Of a DNA stretch of 64,000 nucleotides, positions 31,578-40,541 are shown one piece after another. Position 1 is the first letter of the stretch. Each line of letters begins with the position of its first letter. Position numbers and translations under genes: made by a program. This DNA comes from Streptomyces sp. NBC_01463 (GTDB lineage Bacteria; Actinomycetota; Actinomycetes; Streptomycetales; Streptomycetaceae). The notes under the pieces are model-generated. The model worked only from the letters and a program-made list of their open reading frames with translations. It searched no databases and had not been told where the DNA came from. Where the stretch lies: assembly GCA_036227345.1 (NCBI GenBank), contig CP109468.1, positions 8,680,001 through 8,744,000 on the forward strand. The letters run 5' to 3'.

Positions 31578-31960
31578 ATGTCGCATTCGGGGCCTTCTGC
31601 TGTGGCGATCACGTTGTCCGAGGCCGAGCGTGCCGAGTTGTTGCGCCGGACAGAGGTGCCGCATCGGCGCTCGGCTGAGAAGGCCCGCATCATCCTGGCG
31701 TGCGCTGAGGGCATGTCAAACGCTGGTGTCGCACGGCTCGTGGGTGTCCAGGCCAAGACGGTCGGCAAGTGGCGTCGGGCTTTCGCGGCGGAGCGGATGG
31801 CCGGGCTTGAGGACGCCGGGTGGATTGGCCGGCCGAAGGCCGACCTGATCCTCGACGAGACTGAGCGCCGACAGCTGCAGCAGTGGGCGCGGCGGGCCAA
31901 GACCGCTCAGTTCCTCGCGTTGCGTGCCAGGATCGTGCTGCGCTGCGCTGCGCGGCGGGC
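31578..31960 (+). pseudogene. IS630-family transposase, 5' fragment
   Basis: The N-terminal HTH part of an IS630-type transposase: RSAEKARIILACAEGMSNAGVARLVGVQAKTVGKWRRAFAAERMAGLEDAG, followed by the beginning of a second, similar helix unit (QQWARRAKTAQFLALRARIVLRCA). The similarity stops at about 31950 and the frame then runs meaninglessly through an IS5 sequence. The DDE catalytic part is absent, so it is a remnant. Confidence 0.78.
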
Positions 31961-31962
31961 GG

Positions 31963-32643
31963 CGGTACGGCCCGTGGGGCACGCTGCACACCCGAATTCG
32001 CCGGTGGGCCCTGGACGGCACTTTCGACCGGATGCTCCGGTCCGCCCAGGCGAAGGCGAAGGCGGACGCGGCCGGGGGCATCGACTGGCTTGTGTCGGTC
32101 GACTCCACGGCCGTCCGGGCTCACCAGCACGCCGCCGGGGCACGAAAAGGGGGCAGTCCCGCACTCGGACGCTCCCGGCGCGGACTGATCAGCAAGATCC
32201 ACCTGGCCTGCGATGCCCTGGGACGTCCGCTCGCTTTCACTGTCACTGGTGGGAACACCAACGACTGCACCCAGTTCACTGCCGTGATGGACGCGATACG
32301 GGTGCCCCGCCTCGGACCGGGACGGCCACGGAATCGGCCCGACCACGTCCTGGGCGACAAGGGCTACAGCTCCAAAGCCATCCGGGTCTGGCTCAGACAG
32401 CGCGGTGTCGGGCACACAATCCCGGAACGGGCCGACCAGATCCGAAACCGGCTCCGCCGAGGATGCCGCGACGGGCGCCCGCCAACCTTCGATAAGCAGC
32501 TCTACAAACAGCGCAACGTCGTCGAACGCTGCTTCAACCGCTTGAAACATTGGCGCGGCCTTGCCACGCGTTACGACAAGAACGCCGAGTCCTACCAGGC
32601 AGCAGTCGCTCTCGCATCGCTCCTGATGTGGGCTCGACGCTAA
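31963..32643 (+). pseudogene. IS5-family transposase, 3' fragment
   Basis: Starts abruptly at RYGPWGTLHTRIRRW and continues to the natural C-terminus. It keeps the DDE residues: VSVDSTAVRAHQHAAG (first Asp), VLGDKGYSSKAIR (second Asp) and YKQRNVVERCFNRLKHWRG (Glu). The N-terminal third, with the start and DNA-binding part, is missing, and the frame differs from the IS630 fragment in front of it. About 227 residues of the usual 280 or so remain, so it should be inactive. Confidence 0.82.
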
Positions 32644-32779
32644 GCTACGGATAGTAGAGGCGCCCCTGACACCATGTCATGTCATGTGATGGATGGCGAG
32701 GGTTGCCCGCACGGCTCGCGTACCGAGTTCCGCCGGGCCCGGGCAAGGTCAAGAGCCGTGCGACTCCCGGCTGTCGGAG

Positions 32780-33586
32780 TCACCAGCCGGCGTGCCCGTC
32801 GCCGTGGTGGCCGGTGCCGCCTGCGCCGCCCTCGGACCAACCGCCGGAGTCCAATCCGTGGCCAAGACCGTGGCCGCCGGTAGTGAAGTCGGCGTAGAGG
32901 TCACTGAGCTCGCCGAGGAGTTGGCGGGTGAGGACGTCGGCGCCGGTGGTCAGTGCCGCAGCGAGCTCCACGTCGGCGGCCGGGACCGCTCCGGCGGCTG
33001 CGGGGGTGAGACGGTGCGTTGCGGCGAGGGTGGCCATACGGCGGCGGTCGGTGATGCCGCGCAGTCCAGGGTAGGCGGCAGGGGCGAGGCCCGCGGCCTG
33101 GGCAAGCACGGCGAGGGTGAGGTTGCGGTCAGCGGTGGACCTTGCCGAGCCAGAGCGGACCACGCTGTCGAGGCGGGTCAGTAGCGCCTGGCGGCGCGGC
33201 ATGTCCACGGAAAGAATGTCGTTGCGAGTACGGCCGCTGGAATCGCGCCACCGGCGGACACGGACCGCCTTCTGGTCCTCCAGTTGGGAGAGGTACTCGA
33301 CGGTCAGGGAGCGCGGTGTCCGGCGCAGCCAGTCCTTGAGGCCGGGCGGGGGAGTAGCTGCGCCGAGACCTTGCAGGACATTGCTCAGGCGACGGTCTTC
33401 GACAGGCCGGGTGTCCAACACCTCGATCCGTCGGCGCCCGACGGCGATCCGTCCGGCCAGGAACAGATCTGCCAACTCCGAGGCCCGCAGGGCATACCGA
33501 AGCCGATTGTCGCTTCGTATGCGTATGCGTATGCGCTGCCTGCCCGGGACTATCGCGAGCAGGAGTAGTTCATCCGCCGTAGTCAT
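32780..33586 (-). CDS. GPP34 family phosphoprotein
   Basis: A 268-residue protein of the GPP34/GOLPH3-Vps74 family, common in multiple copies in Streptomyces. Clear parts are the start TTADELLLLAIVPGRQR and LRYALRASELADLFLAGRIAVGRRRIEVLDTRP, then RRQALLTRLDSVVRSG and the all-helical C-terminal domain with DRNLTLAVLAQAAGL. Eukaryotic relatives bind phosphoinositides and Golgi enzymes; the bacterial role is unknown. The C-terminus is a Gly/His-rich tail. Start 33586 matches the family start, although an ATG 18 bases upstream is possible. It stands alone between insertion-sequence remnants. Confidence 0.85.
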   Translation of the reverse strand: MTTADELLLLAIVPGRQRIRIRIRSDNRLRYALRASELADLFLAGRIAVGRRRIEVLDTRPVEDRRLSNVLQGLGAATPPPGLKDWLRRTPRSLTVEYLSQLEDQKAVRVRRWRDSSGRTRNDILSVDMPRRQALLTRLDSVVRSGSARSTADRNLTLAVLAQAAGLAPAAYPGLRGITDRRRMATLAATHRLTPAAAGAVPAADVELAAALTTGADVLTRQLLGELSDLYADFTTGGHGLGHGLDSGGWSEGGAGGTGHHGDGHAGW

Positions 33587-34214
33587 GCCTGCCAGGGTAG
33601 GCATGGCGGTCCGCGGAAGGGAGCGCTCCGCAGGATGCTCAGCGTGCTGCTTGTGCCGGAGTGTCTGCCCCCGGGAGTCCGAGCCCGGACGCACAGGCAT
33701 TTCTGTCAGGACCTGGGCGGGCCTTTACGGCCTGGGGACATGGCGGAACTACTCCTGGCGTAATTGCCGTCTGCCACTCGGCGTTCTGGCGCTGGAAGCG
33801 TTGCCGAAACGCCCTGGCAGCTCCACTGCGAGACTATTCCAGCGCCCCGCGGTCACACGCACCAGACGCAGCGTAGCCGCCCTCCGGGCGACGACGGCAG
33901 TTTGACGACAGGGCCTGGAGCCTGTCTCCCTGACTTCACGGCGATCGAGCCACGTGCGATGGTGGGCGCCATGCAGCAGCTTGGTCACCACCTCCGATCC
34001 CTCAGATTCACGCTCGGGCTTGCCCCGACGAGCTTTGCGGCATGTACGGAGACAGGCGGCCCGGCTCAGGAGCACGCCATATCGGATCGGGCGACACTCT
34101 GTGGCATCTCGCAGCGCCAGGTGACGGTCTATCGGCACCTGTTCGTCGCGAAGAGGTTTGGAAGGTGCTCAGACTGCAGGGCGAAGGCAGTCGACGCCAT
34201 GTCGAGGCCCTGAG
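33587..34214. other. Gene-free stretch between GPP34 and IS5 genes
   Basis: Some 630 bases with open frames on both strands but none with recognisable family blocks or a convincing ribosome-binding site. It lies beside insertion sequences and may be decayed mobile DNA. No clear terminal inverted repeat of the IS was found by eye. Confidence 0.4.
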
Positions 34215-35108
34215 TCAGGCATTCCCTGGCGAGCGGGCGTCCTTGGCTTTCCATGGTCGTGTCCAGATCAGGATGGCTGCGAGGTGAAGTGCACCCTCGT
34301 AGGCGATGGCGAGCTTGTCCGTTCGCATGGCCAGGCCGCGCCACTGCTTCAGACGGTTGATGCACCGCTCGACGGTGTTGCGCTGCTTGTACGCCTCCGC
34401 GTCGAAGCTCGGGGGACGGCCGCCGGCCCGGCCTCGGCGGAGGCGGTGTCCGATCTGGTCAGAGGGCTGCGGGATGACGGCCTGGATGCCTCGCCGGCGT
34501 AGATGCCGGCGGATTGCTCGGGATGAGTAGGCCCGGTATCCAAGGACCACGTCGGGTCGCGTTCGTGGTCTGCCCAGGCCGGTGCGAGGGACCCTGATGC
34601 GGGCCATGACCGTCTCGAAGGCTGGAGCGTCGCCAGCCTGGCCCGCAGTGACGTGTAAGGCCAAGGGCCGTGCCTGACCGTCAGCGGCGAGATGGACCTT
34701 CGTGCTCAGGCCTCCCCGTGAGCGGCCGAGTGCGTGATCGGCGGGTTCAGCATCATTGAGTGCCCCTTTTCTGGCCCCGGCCGCGTGCTGATGAGCCCGG
34801 CAGACAGTGGAGTCCACCGATACGGCCCACCCCACCTCGTCAGCAGCGTCCGCCTGGGCGAGGATTGCAGCGAGGATCCGCCGCCAGGTGCCGTCGGCAG
34901 CCCATCTGATCAGGCGTTTGTGTGCGGTCTGGAACGCACCGAGCTCGCGGGGAAGATCCCGCCAGGGTGAGCACGTGCGGTGCTTCCAGGCGATGGCCTC
35001 CAGGGTTCGACGGTGGTCGGCCCACCGCCGTCCACGGACTGGATCAGTCGGCATCAACGGCTCGATCCGGGCCCACATCGCATCAGTGATCACTAACCGG
35101 ACAGGCAT
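34215..35108 (-). CDS. IS5-family transposase, catalytic Asp lost
   Basis: A full-length 297-residue IS5-type DDE transposase: N-terminal part MWARIEPLMPTDPVRGRRWADHRRTLEAIAWK with SPWRDLPRELGAFQTAHKR, first Asp in VSVDSTVCRAHQHAAG, and the Glu in KQRNTVERCINRLKQWRG. The second Asp, normally in VLADKAYSS, is missing: here the block reads VLGYRAYSS. The corresponding block of the IS5 fragment at 31963 retains Asp (VLGDKGYSS). The enzyme is thus probably inactive even though the frame is intact. Confidence 0.85.
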   Translation of the reverse strand: MPVRLVITDAMWARIEPLMPTDPVRGRRWADHRRTLEAIAWKHRTCSPWRDLPRELGAFQTAHKRLIRWAADGTWRRILAAILAQADAADEVGWAVSVDSTVCRAHQHAAGARKGALNDAEPADHALGRSRGGLSTKVHLAADGQARPLALHVTAGQAGDAPAFETVMARIRVPRTGLGRPRTRPDVVLGYRAYSSRAIRRHLRRRGIQAVIPQPSDQIGHRLRRGRAGGRPPSFDAEAYKQRNTVERCINRLKQWRGLAMRTDKLAIAYEGALHLAAILIWTRPWKAKDARSPGNA

Positions 35109-35267
35109 ATCCGATCAACTGATCAACCCATCAAGGAGACGCGCTCTAGCGGCGGGTCGAGGACGCGCCGGTCCCCGGGTCCCCATCGCGACGGCGGGCG
35201 GTTGCGGTCGGTAAGTGCGGCAAGTCCGGGCAGTCCGGTAAGGAGGCCGCCGTCGCGTGACGGACAC

Positions 35268-35756
35268 TCAGCGCGGGCCGTGTCCGCCGACGATGCCGGC
35301 GATGGCCATCTTGAGGTACGTGTCGCCGCGGCGGCGGGACAGCAGCGCGAACGAGCCCGCGAGCGCTATCAGTTCGAGCTCGTCCCAGTGGCCGCTGACG
35401 GATATCCGCACGGACTTGCCTGCGGACCGGGCCAGGGAGAAGTCGATCAGGTCGGAGCCCCGGACGAGAGTCGCGTGGTACCGGCCACGGCGCGGCGGGG
35501 ACGTACGCCACTCGACCGGCGCCCCGCTGCCCGGGACGAACGCCCCTTGGCCGTCCAGACACAGGATCGCGTCCTCGCCGGCCGTGACACGGGTCCGTAG
35601 CCGTCCGGTGGCCGCGATCGGCAGAGCGTGACCATCCGCAGTGACCGTGCCCGTGCGCATGCCGCGGTTGAACCTCAGCGTGCCGGAGGGGGATTCGAGT
35701 CCGTCGATGACGAACGTGCCGCCCGTCTTGCGCAGGGTCAGAGCTGTCTTTGCCAT
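35268..35756 (-). CDS. Hypothetical protein
   Basis: A 162-residue protein that looks all-beta: TALTLRKTGGTFVIDGLESPSGTLRF, then GRYHATLVRGSDLIDFSL and SVRISVSGHWDELELIALAGSFALLSRR near the C-terminus. I recall similar single-domain proteins in Streptomyces annotated as hypothetical; no function known. ATG 35756 follows AAAGGACTGACC and is two bases after the stop of the small membrane ORF, so the two are translationally coupled. Confidence 0.68.
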   Translation of the reverse strand: MAKTALTLRKTGGTFVIDGLESPSGTLRFNRGMRTGTVTADGHALPIAATGRLRTRVTAGEDAILCLDGQGAFVPGSGAPVEWRTSPPRRGRYHATLVRGSDLIDFSLARSAGKSVRISVSGHWDELELIALAGSFALLSRRRGDTYLKMAIAGIVGGHGPR

Positions 35757-35758
35757 GG

Positions 35759-35920
35759 TCAGTCCTTTCGCGCGGTACGGGCGAATCCGGGAACGAGTAC
35801 GGCTGCCACGGAGTGCGCCACCAGCCAGACGATGACAGCCGCCACGGTCGCGGCCAAGCAACAGCTGATCCGTCCGCGGGCGTGCTGCCTGGTGGGGGAG
35901 GTGACGGCTGTATTCGACAT
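35759..35920 (-). CDS. Small single-pass membrane protein
   Basis: A 53-residue ORF: a polar N-terminus with several basic residues (SNTAVTSPTRQHARGRI), one hydrophobic segment (CCLAATVAAVIVWLVAHSVAAVLV) and a short basic tail. Its stop lies two bases before the start of the hypothetical gene at 35756, and high third-position GC is kept. The hydrophobic segment and the coupling to the next gene argue that it is real. The ribosome-binding site is weak (AAGGGTGAAG). Confidence 0.55.
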   Translation of the reverse strand: MSNTAVTSPTRQHARGRISCCLAATVAAVIVWLVAHSVAAVLVPGFARTARKD

Positions 35921-36231
35921 GTGTCTTCACCCTTACACCGATGCGCGCGTCCCGGCCCGATCCCGAAGCCTGGAGAGAGTTCACGGTACGGGCGACCGGG
36001 CACTCCGGCGGAGGAGCTGGACCGTTTCTGTAGCGGTTCTCCAGGCGACGTCTCGGTCGGAATCGAAGGCTCCGAGGCGCAACCTTGCGTGTATCTCAGC
36101 CCGCCGAGCTGCCGACTCGGCTCATCGGCCAAGCCGCGGTCGGGCAAGCGGTGCGACTGCGCTCATGCGAGTTCGGTAGTCGAAGAAAGGCCAAGCAACA
36201 CAGCGGAGTTGACGCGGGTACGGTGATCGCC
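35921..36231. other. Intergenic region without recognised features
   Basis: About 310 bases between the divergent small membrane ORF and the esterase gene. It should hold both promoters. The esterase frame is open through part of it, but without homology-like content. Confidence 0.35.
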
Positions 36232-37401
36232 ATGCCAATGGGATATCTAGCGACAACCGTGCTCATCGCCTGGTGCACCTTCTTCGCCGTTGTCGCGCCG
36301 CGCCGGCCCCAACTGCTGGCGAGCATGAGCTTCTGGTTCGGCCTGATCATCAACGAGGTGCCGTTCGTGGGCATCTACTTCCTGGTGGGTTCCACGGCCC
36401 TGGCCGCAGGTCAGGGCGACCTCGATTCGACGGGCGCCAAGGTGCTGGTCGCGGTGTCCGTCGCAGCCACGCTCGGGCTGGCGGTATCCGCCTGGCGGGG
36501 TGTGCGCTCGGATCAGGCCGTCGGGCAGGCCCTTGAAGACGGTCTCGGGACCGGCTGGCGGGACCGGGTGCAGACGCCAATGCGCCGCAACCGGCCGTGG
36601 GCCCGCATCCTTCTGCTGCCGGGCTTCATGCGCCGGCGTGACGTGCAGCGGATCCGGAACATCAGCTACGGTGACGCCGGCCGCCGGAATCTCCTCGACA
36701 TCTACCGCCACCGGGACGCGCCGCGGAACGCGCCGGTCCTGATCTATTTCCACGGCGGCCACTACACCAGCGGAGGCAAGAGCCGCGAGGCCCGTCCCCT
36801 GCTGTCCCACCTCGCCGCGCAGGGATGGCTGTGCATCAGCGCCAACTACCGACTGCGTCCGGAGACCACTTTCCCCGGACACCAGATCGATGCCAAGAAG
36901 GTCATCGCCTGGGTGCGCGAGCACGGCTCCGAGTACGGCGCCGATCCGTCGAGGCTGTTCGTGGCGGGCAGCTCGGCCGGTTCCAACATGGCAGGCCTGT
37001 GCGCGCTCACACCGAACGACCCGGTGTTCCAGCCCGGATTCGAGTCGGCCGACACCTCCGTCACCGCGGCCGTCTGCCTGTACGGCTTCTACGGCCACTA
37101 CTTCGGCACCCCGCCGGACGAGCCGCCGCCCGCGCCGCAGCCACAGGGATACATCCACCCCGGTGCACCACCGTTCTTCATCGCCCATGGCACCAAGGAC
37201 GCGCTGGGTACCGTCGAGGGCGCGAGGAACTTCGCCGCTCAGCTCCGTCGCGCCTCGAACAGCACTGTGGTCTACGCCGAACTGCCCGGCGCACAGCACG
37301 CTTTCGACATCTTCCATTCCCCACGCTTCGAGGCGGTCGTGGACAGTATCGATGCCTTTGCCGCCTGGGTTCTGGCCACTCCGCGTCAGACGGCAGCCTG
37401 A
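36232..37401 (+). CDS. Membrane-anchored HSL-type alpha/beta hydrolase
   Basis: A 389-residue protein in two parts. Residues about 1-95 hold three hydrophobic segments (ATTVLIAWCTFFAVV, FWFGLIINEVPFVGIYFLV, VLVAVSVAATLGLAV). The rest is a hormone-sensitive-lipase-like hydrolase: oxyanion motif YFHGGHYTSGG, nucleophile Ser in VAGSSAGSNMAG, Asp in IAHGTKD and His in GAQHAFD. It is probably an esterase or lipase held at the inner membrane. The start is either ATG 36232 or GTG 36223; a spacing-based choice is not decisive. It sits between IS5-type remnants. Confidence 0.85.
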   Translation: MPMGYLATTVLIAWCTFFAVVAPRRPQLLASMSFWFGLIINEVPFVGIYFLVGSTALAAGQGDLDSTGAKVLVAVSVAATLGLAVSAWRGVRSDQAVGQALEDGLGTGWRDRVQTPMRRNRPWARILLLPGFMRRRDVQRIRNISYGDAGRRNLLDIYRHRDAPRNAPVLIYFHGGHYTSGGKSREARPLLSHLAAQGWLCISANYRLRPETTFPGHQIDAKKVIAWVREHGSEYGADPSRLFVAGSSAGSNMAGLCALTPNDPVFQPGFESADTSVTAAVCLYGFYGHYFGTPPDEPPPAPQPQGYIHPGAPPFFIAHGTKDALGTVEGARNFAAQLRRASNSTVVYAELPGAQHAFDIFHSPRFEAVVDSIDAFAAWVLATPRQTAA

Positions 37402-37619
37402 GGGGCGGCCTTGGCCCTGTCATCGGTACATGCTGCCGGATGCGCGCCGGAGTGGAACTCGGATGCGGGTCACCTCACCTCAAGGGGCCGGGGCTGCTGG
37501 CGCGAAGCCAGGAGCTGTCCGCCGTGTTCATCTGGTCAGCAATGCGACCCACAAGAAGCGGCCTAGGCACTGTCCGATGGGTCGGGTGACGCTGCGGCTT
37601 GGAGCTCGTTCCATAGGGC

Positions 37620-38501
37620 ATGGGGCGGGGAGATCTTTCGGATGAGGAATGGGCTCGGCTGCAGCCGCACTTGCCGATGCATCGCGGGCGTGGTGGACGC
37701 TGGCAATGCCACCGCCGCGTGATCAACGGGATCTTGTTCAGGCAGCGGACCGGCCTTCCCTGGAGAGACCTGCCGTCTCGCTTCGGCAAGTGGAAGGCGG
37801 TGCACGACCGCCATCGCAGGTGGTCGGCGGGCGGCACGTGGGGGAGAATCCTGCGGGCCGTCCAGACCGACGCTGATGCCGAAGGCCGGATCGACTGGAG
37901 CATGGTCAGCGTCGACTCCACGACCTGCCGCGCTCATCAGCATGCAGCCGGAGCCACCACCCGTGCCCCGAAGGTTCCGGGCCAGCGAGGCCAACCAGCG
38001 TGTCACAGATCCGATGAGGCCCTGGGCCGCTCACGAGGCGGGCTGCTGCAAGCAAGATTCATCTCGCTGGGGAGGGTGGGCTCCACCCACTCGGGTTCGT
38101 CATCACGCCCGGCCAGTGGGGAGACGCACCGCAGATGATTCCTGTGCTTGAAGAGATCCGTGTGCCACGACAAGCTGGCGGACGACCACGAACCAGACCC
38201 GATCACGTTGGGGGCGACAAGGCGTACTCGTCACCCGAAACCGGCGTCACCTGCGCAGACGCCAAATCAAACACACCATCCCGAGCCGAGAGACCAGCGA
38301 GCCAACCGCCAGCGCCGCGGCACCCAAGGTGGCCGGCCCACGGGGTTCGACAAGACGATCTACCGACGTCGCAAAGAAGTCGAGCGGACCATCAACCGGC
38401 TCAAGAATTTTCGAGCCGTGGCCACACGCTACGACAAGAGGGCGTATGTCCTTCACGGCACGGTCGCCGTGGCCGCGATCAGGCTATGGCTCCGCAGTTG
38501 A
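37620..38501 (+). pseudogene. IS5-family transposase, frameshifted
   Basis: The N-terminal half is intact in one frame (LSDEEWARLQPHLPMHRGRGGRW, LPWRDLPSRFGKWKAVHDRHRRW, VSVDSTTCRAHQHAAG). After ALGRSRGG the homology jumps to another frame (PVLEEIRVPRQAGGRPRTRPDHVGGDKAYSS) and then back to the first frame for the end (TGFDKTIYRRRKEVERTINRLKN). At least two indels break it; it cannot make an active transposase. Confidence 0.85.
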
Positions 38502-38540
38502 CCAGCCCGCCCGCCTTCCGATTCGCGCGTCCCTCAGCCA

Positions 38541-38930
38541 TCACAACAGAGCGCCCACCGCCATCAGCACCAACATGACGACGGCCACCGCCGTGAGACA
38601 AAGCAGAACCATCCGCGTGCGCTGCACGTTCTCCGGCATGCGGTCGCTGAAGTCGGCCCGCTTCGGCTTGTTCGGGTCGTAGACCACCCCCGTCAGCACC
38701 GGCGGCTCCGTGGACATCCCGCGGCGCCACAGAGTGTGGTGCCCTCCGTCCGCCACGAGATACCCGTACTGCACATCGATCCTGCCGTCCCTGGGGATTG
38801 TCCTGCTCACCTCGGAAGCCATGACCTGCACCCCGCGCTTGCGCAACGGAACCTGCAACAGGAAGGGAAAGCCCAGGAAAAAGAGGGCCAGGACGGCGAC
38901 CACGAAAAGGAAGAACGAAGCAGCGATCAT
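38541..38930 (-). CDS. Two-helix membrane protein, DUF3592-like
   Basis: A 129-residue protein with a membrane helix at each end: residues about 3-25 (AASFFLFVVAVLALFFLGFPFLL) and about 107-127 (VLLCLTAVAVVMLVLMAVGALL). Between them is a soluble beta part with RIDVQYGYLVADGG and PVLTGVVYDPNKPKRADF. This is the usual layout of DUF3592 proteins, though the match is by layout more than by sequence. Start ATG 38930 is preferred to GTG 38954. Confidence 0.65.
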   Translation of the reverse strand: MIAASFFLFVVAVLALFFLGFPFLLQVPLRKRGVQVMASEVSRTIPRDGRIDVQYGYLVADGGHHTLWRRGMSTEPPVLTGVVYDPNKPKRADFSDRMPENVQRTRMVLLCLTAVAVVMLVLMAVGALL

Positions 38931-39101
38931 CAGAATCCCCCCAGCGCACTGCACTCGTGCGCGACATCATCGGGACGGGGGCGCATCAGAACGCCCTCAG
39001 CCCAGTTCGAACAGAACCTATCGCGAGTTGAATTCCGGCTACAACGATCGACCGAACCGAACCGACGACCGTGCGCCCCACCACGACGCCTCGGACAGGC
39101 C

Positions 39102-39743
39102 CTAGCCGGGATTCAGAACCTCATCGTCCGCGTGCGTTCCGAACTCGGCGACCCGCACCTCCGCGATGTGCTCGTACCGGCTGATCCGGTCGGTCCACTC
39201 CGCGTCGACGCCGAACGCCACCTGCGCGAACCCCACCCGCCGGACGGCCTCGGCCAGGCCCGGATCGCCGGGGGCCAGCAGCCGCACCGGTGCGTCAAGG
39301 GCCACGGTGTGCGGCGGCACGAAGTACTCGTCCGGCAGAACGGTGCGCGCATGGACGAGCGCGCCGACAGCGACAACCGAGCCGGCCCCCAACCGTGCGC
39401 ACTGCAGGACCGTCGCCGAGGTCGCCACATAGACGCACCTCTCTACCTCGCAGCCCAGCAGCGTGGCATGCGGCCCCACGAAGACGTGGTCGCCGACAAG
39501 CACCGGCTGGTCACCGGCGACCGCAGACCCGCGCAACACCGCGTTCTCACAGATCACCGCAGCCTCCCCGATCTCGATCCGAGACCCTTCAGCATCGAGC
39601 ACCGCGCCGAACATCACCCGCGCCCTTGGCCCCACGCGGACATTGCCGACGAGCGTGGCCGTCGGGGCGACGTAGGCAGTGGGATGGACTTGCGGTTCAT
39701 GCCCACGGTGCCGGATGCGGATGCCCTGCGCTTCAGCGATCAT
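39102..39743 (-). CDS. Left-handed beta-helix (gamma-carbonic anhydrase-like) protein
   Basis: A 213-residue hexapeptide-repeat protein. Repeats run from residue about 18 to 140: PTAYVAPTATLVGNVRVGPRARV, GEAAVICENAVLRG, VLVGDHVFVGPHATLLGCEV, VYVATSATVLQCARLGAGSVV. The metal-binding His pattern of gamma-carbonic anhydrases is only partly met (one clear His in VGPHATLLG), so it may be an acyltransferase-like or CaiE/PaaY-like protein instead. ATG 39743 is the chosen start. Confidence 0.75.
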   Translation of the reverse strand: MIAEAQGIRIRHRGHEPQVHPTAYVAPTATLVGNVRVGPRARVMFGAVLDAEGSRIEIGEAAVICENAVLRGSAVAGDQPVLVGDHVFVGPHATLLGCEVERCVYVATSATVLQCARLGAGSVVAVGALVHARTVLPDEYFVPPHTVALDAPVRLLAPGDPGLAEAVRRVGFAQVAFGVDAEWTDRISRYEHIAEVRVAEFGTHADDEVLNPG

Positions 39744-39896
39744 GGGCGGATTCTCCGCGACCGGCTGGGAGCATGCTGGCGGATTTCCGACTTCGCGTTC
39801 GCCGGGGCAATGTGCCATCCGCGACCTGAGGCACTACGGGGCGGACGATGGTTGATACGGGCGCCATTAGGTGCCACGCCGATTCACGGCGGCCTC

Positions 39897-40076
39897 TCAG
39901 GTGAGGCGACGGCTCATCAGACCAGTCTTCGCGAGGCGGATCATGGCCTCGGTACGGCGCAGGTCGGCTTCGGGGGTGACAGCCAGGCGTCGGTGCGGCA
40001 TGAGCGCGGTCACGAACGCATTCCCGAGCACCCGAGCAGCCCGTGAACCGGGCACGGCGTCCTGCCTATGCCTCAT
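39897..40076 (-). CDS. Possible small protein after the HxlR gene
   Basis: A 59-residue ORF whose ATG overlaps the end of the HxlR gene by 11 bases. Its sequence (from residue 19: NAFVTALMPHRRLAVTPEAD, then LRRTEAMIRLAKTGLMSRRL) reads like genuine helical protein with normal codon use, but I recognise no family. It may be a small coupled gene or the C-terminal remnant of a larger one. Confidence 0.4.
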   Translation of the reverse strand: MRHRQDAVPGSRAARVLGNAFVTALMPHRRLAVTPEADLRRTEAMIRLAKTGLMSRRLT

Positions 40077-40476
40077 CCACGTCGTGGTCAGCGGTCTCGT
40101 TGGCGCGGTCGATCTCGGCCATGTGCTCCTCCGCCCAGGCCCGCACCCCGGCGAGCGCGGTCTCCAGGGACAGCCCCAGTGCGGTGAGTTGATAGAAGAC
40201 CCTTGGCGGCACCGTCGGTTCGACCCGCCGTGACACCAGCCCGTCGCGGGTCAGGCTGCGCAGCGTCACGGACAGCATCTTCTGCGAGACGCCGGGCATG
40301 CGGCGTCTCAGCTCCGCGAACCGCACCTCGTCCGGTGCGGCGTCGGCGAGCGTCTTGACGGCCATGGACGTCCACTTCGTGCCGATGCGGTCCAGCAGCT
40401 GCCGCGTCGGGCACTTGGGGTCGAACAGGTCTCCCCGTACTCCGCGAACGGCGGACCGGGTTTCCCGGGTGGTCAC
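40066..40476 (-). CDS. HxlR family transcriptional regulator
   Basis: A 136-residue winged-helix protein with the HxlR pattern: CPTRQLLDRIGTKWTSMAVKTLADA, FAELRRRMPGVSQKMLSVTLRSLTRDGLVSRRVEPTVPPRVFYQLTALG. The initial conserved Cys of HxlR proteins is present (residue 22). Such regulators often sense thiols or aldehydes and control a divergent gene. Here the divergent gene is an alpha/beta hydrolase 104 bases away with a palindrome between them. GTG start. Confidence 0.87.
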   Translation of the reverse strand: MTTRETRSAVRGVRGDLFDPKCPTRQLLDRIGTKWTSMAVKTLADAAPDEVRFAELRRRMPGVSQKMLSVTLRSLTRDGLVSRRVEPTVPPRVFYQLTALGLSLETALAGVRAWAEEHMAEIDRANETADHDVDEA

Positions 40477-40541
40477 CTGCGGCTCACCACCTTCCCTGTA
40501 AGTGCCGTCTATGAAGTGATGCGGCGGTTACCTATCGTTCT

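Noticed and set aside
33764..34213. 149-codon plus-strand frame near the GPP34 gene
   Set aside because: No ribosome-binding site, mixed codon use and no recognisable motifs; probably chance or decayed DNA.
30684..38501. Antibiotic biosynthetic cluster next to the SARP gene
   Set aside because: No polyketide synthase, peptide synthetase, terpene cyclase or similar gene lies in the flanks inside the window.
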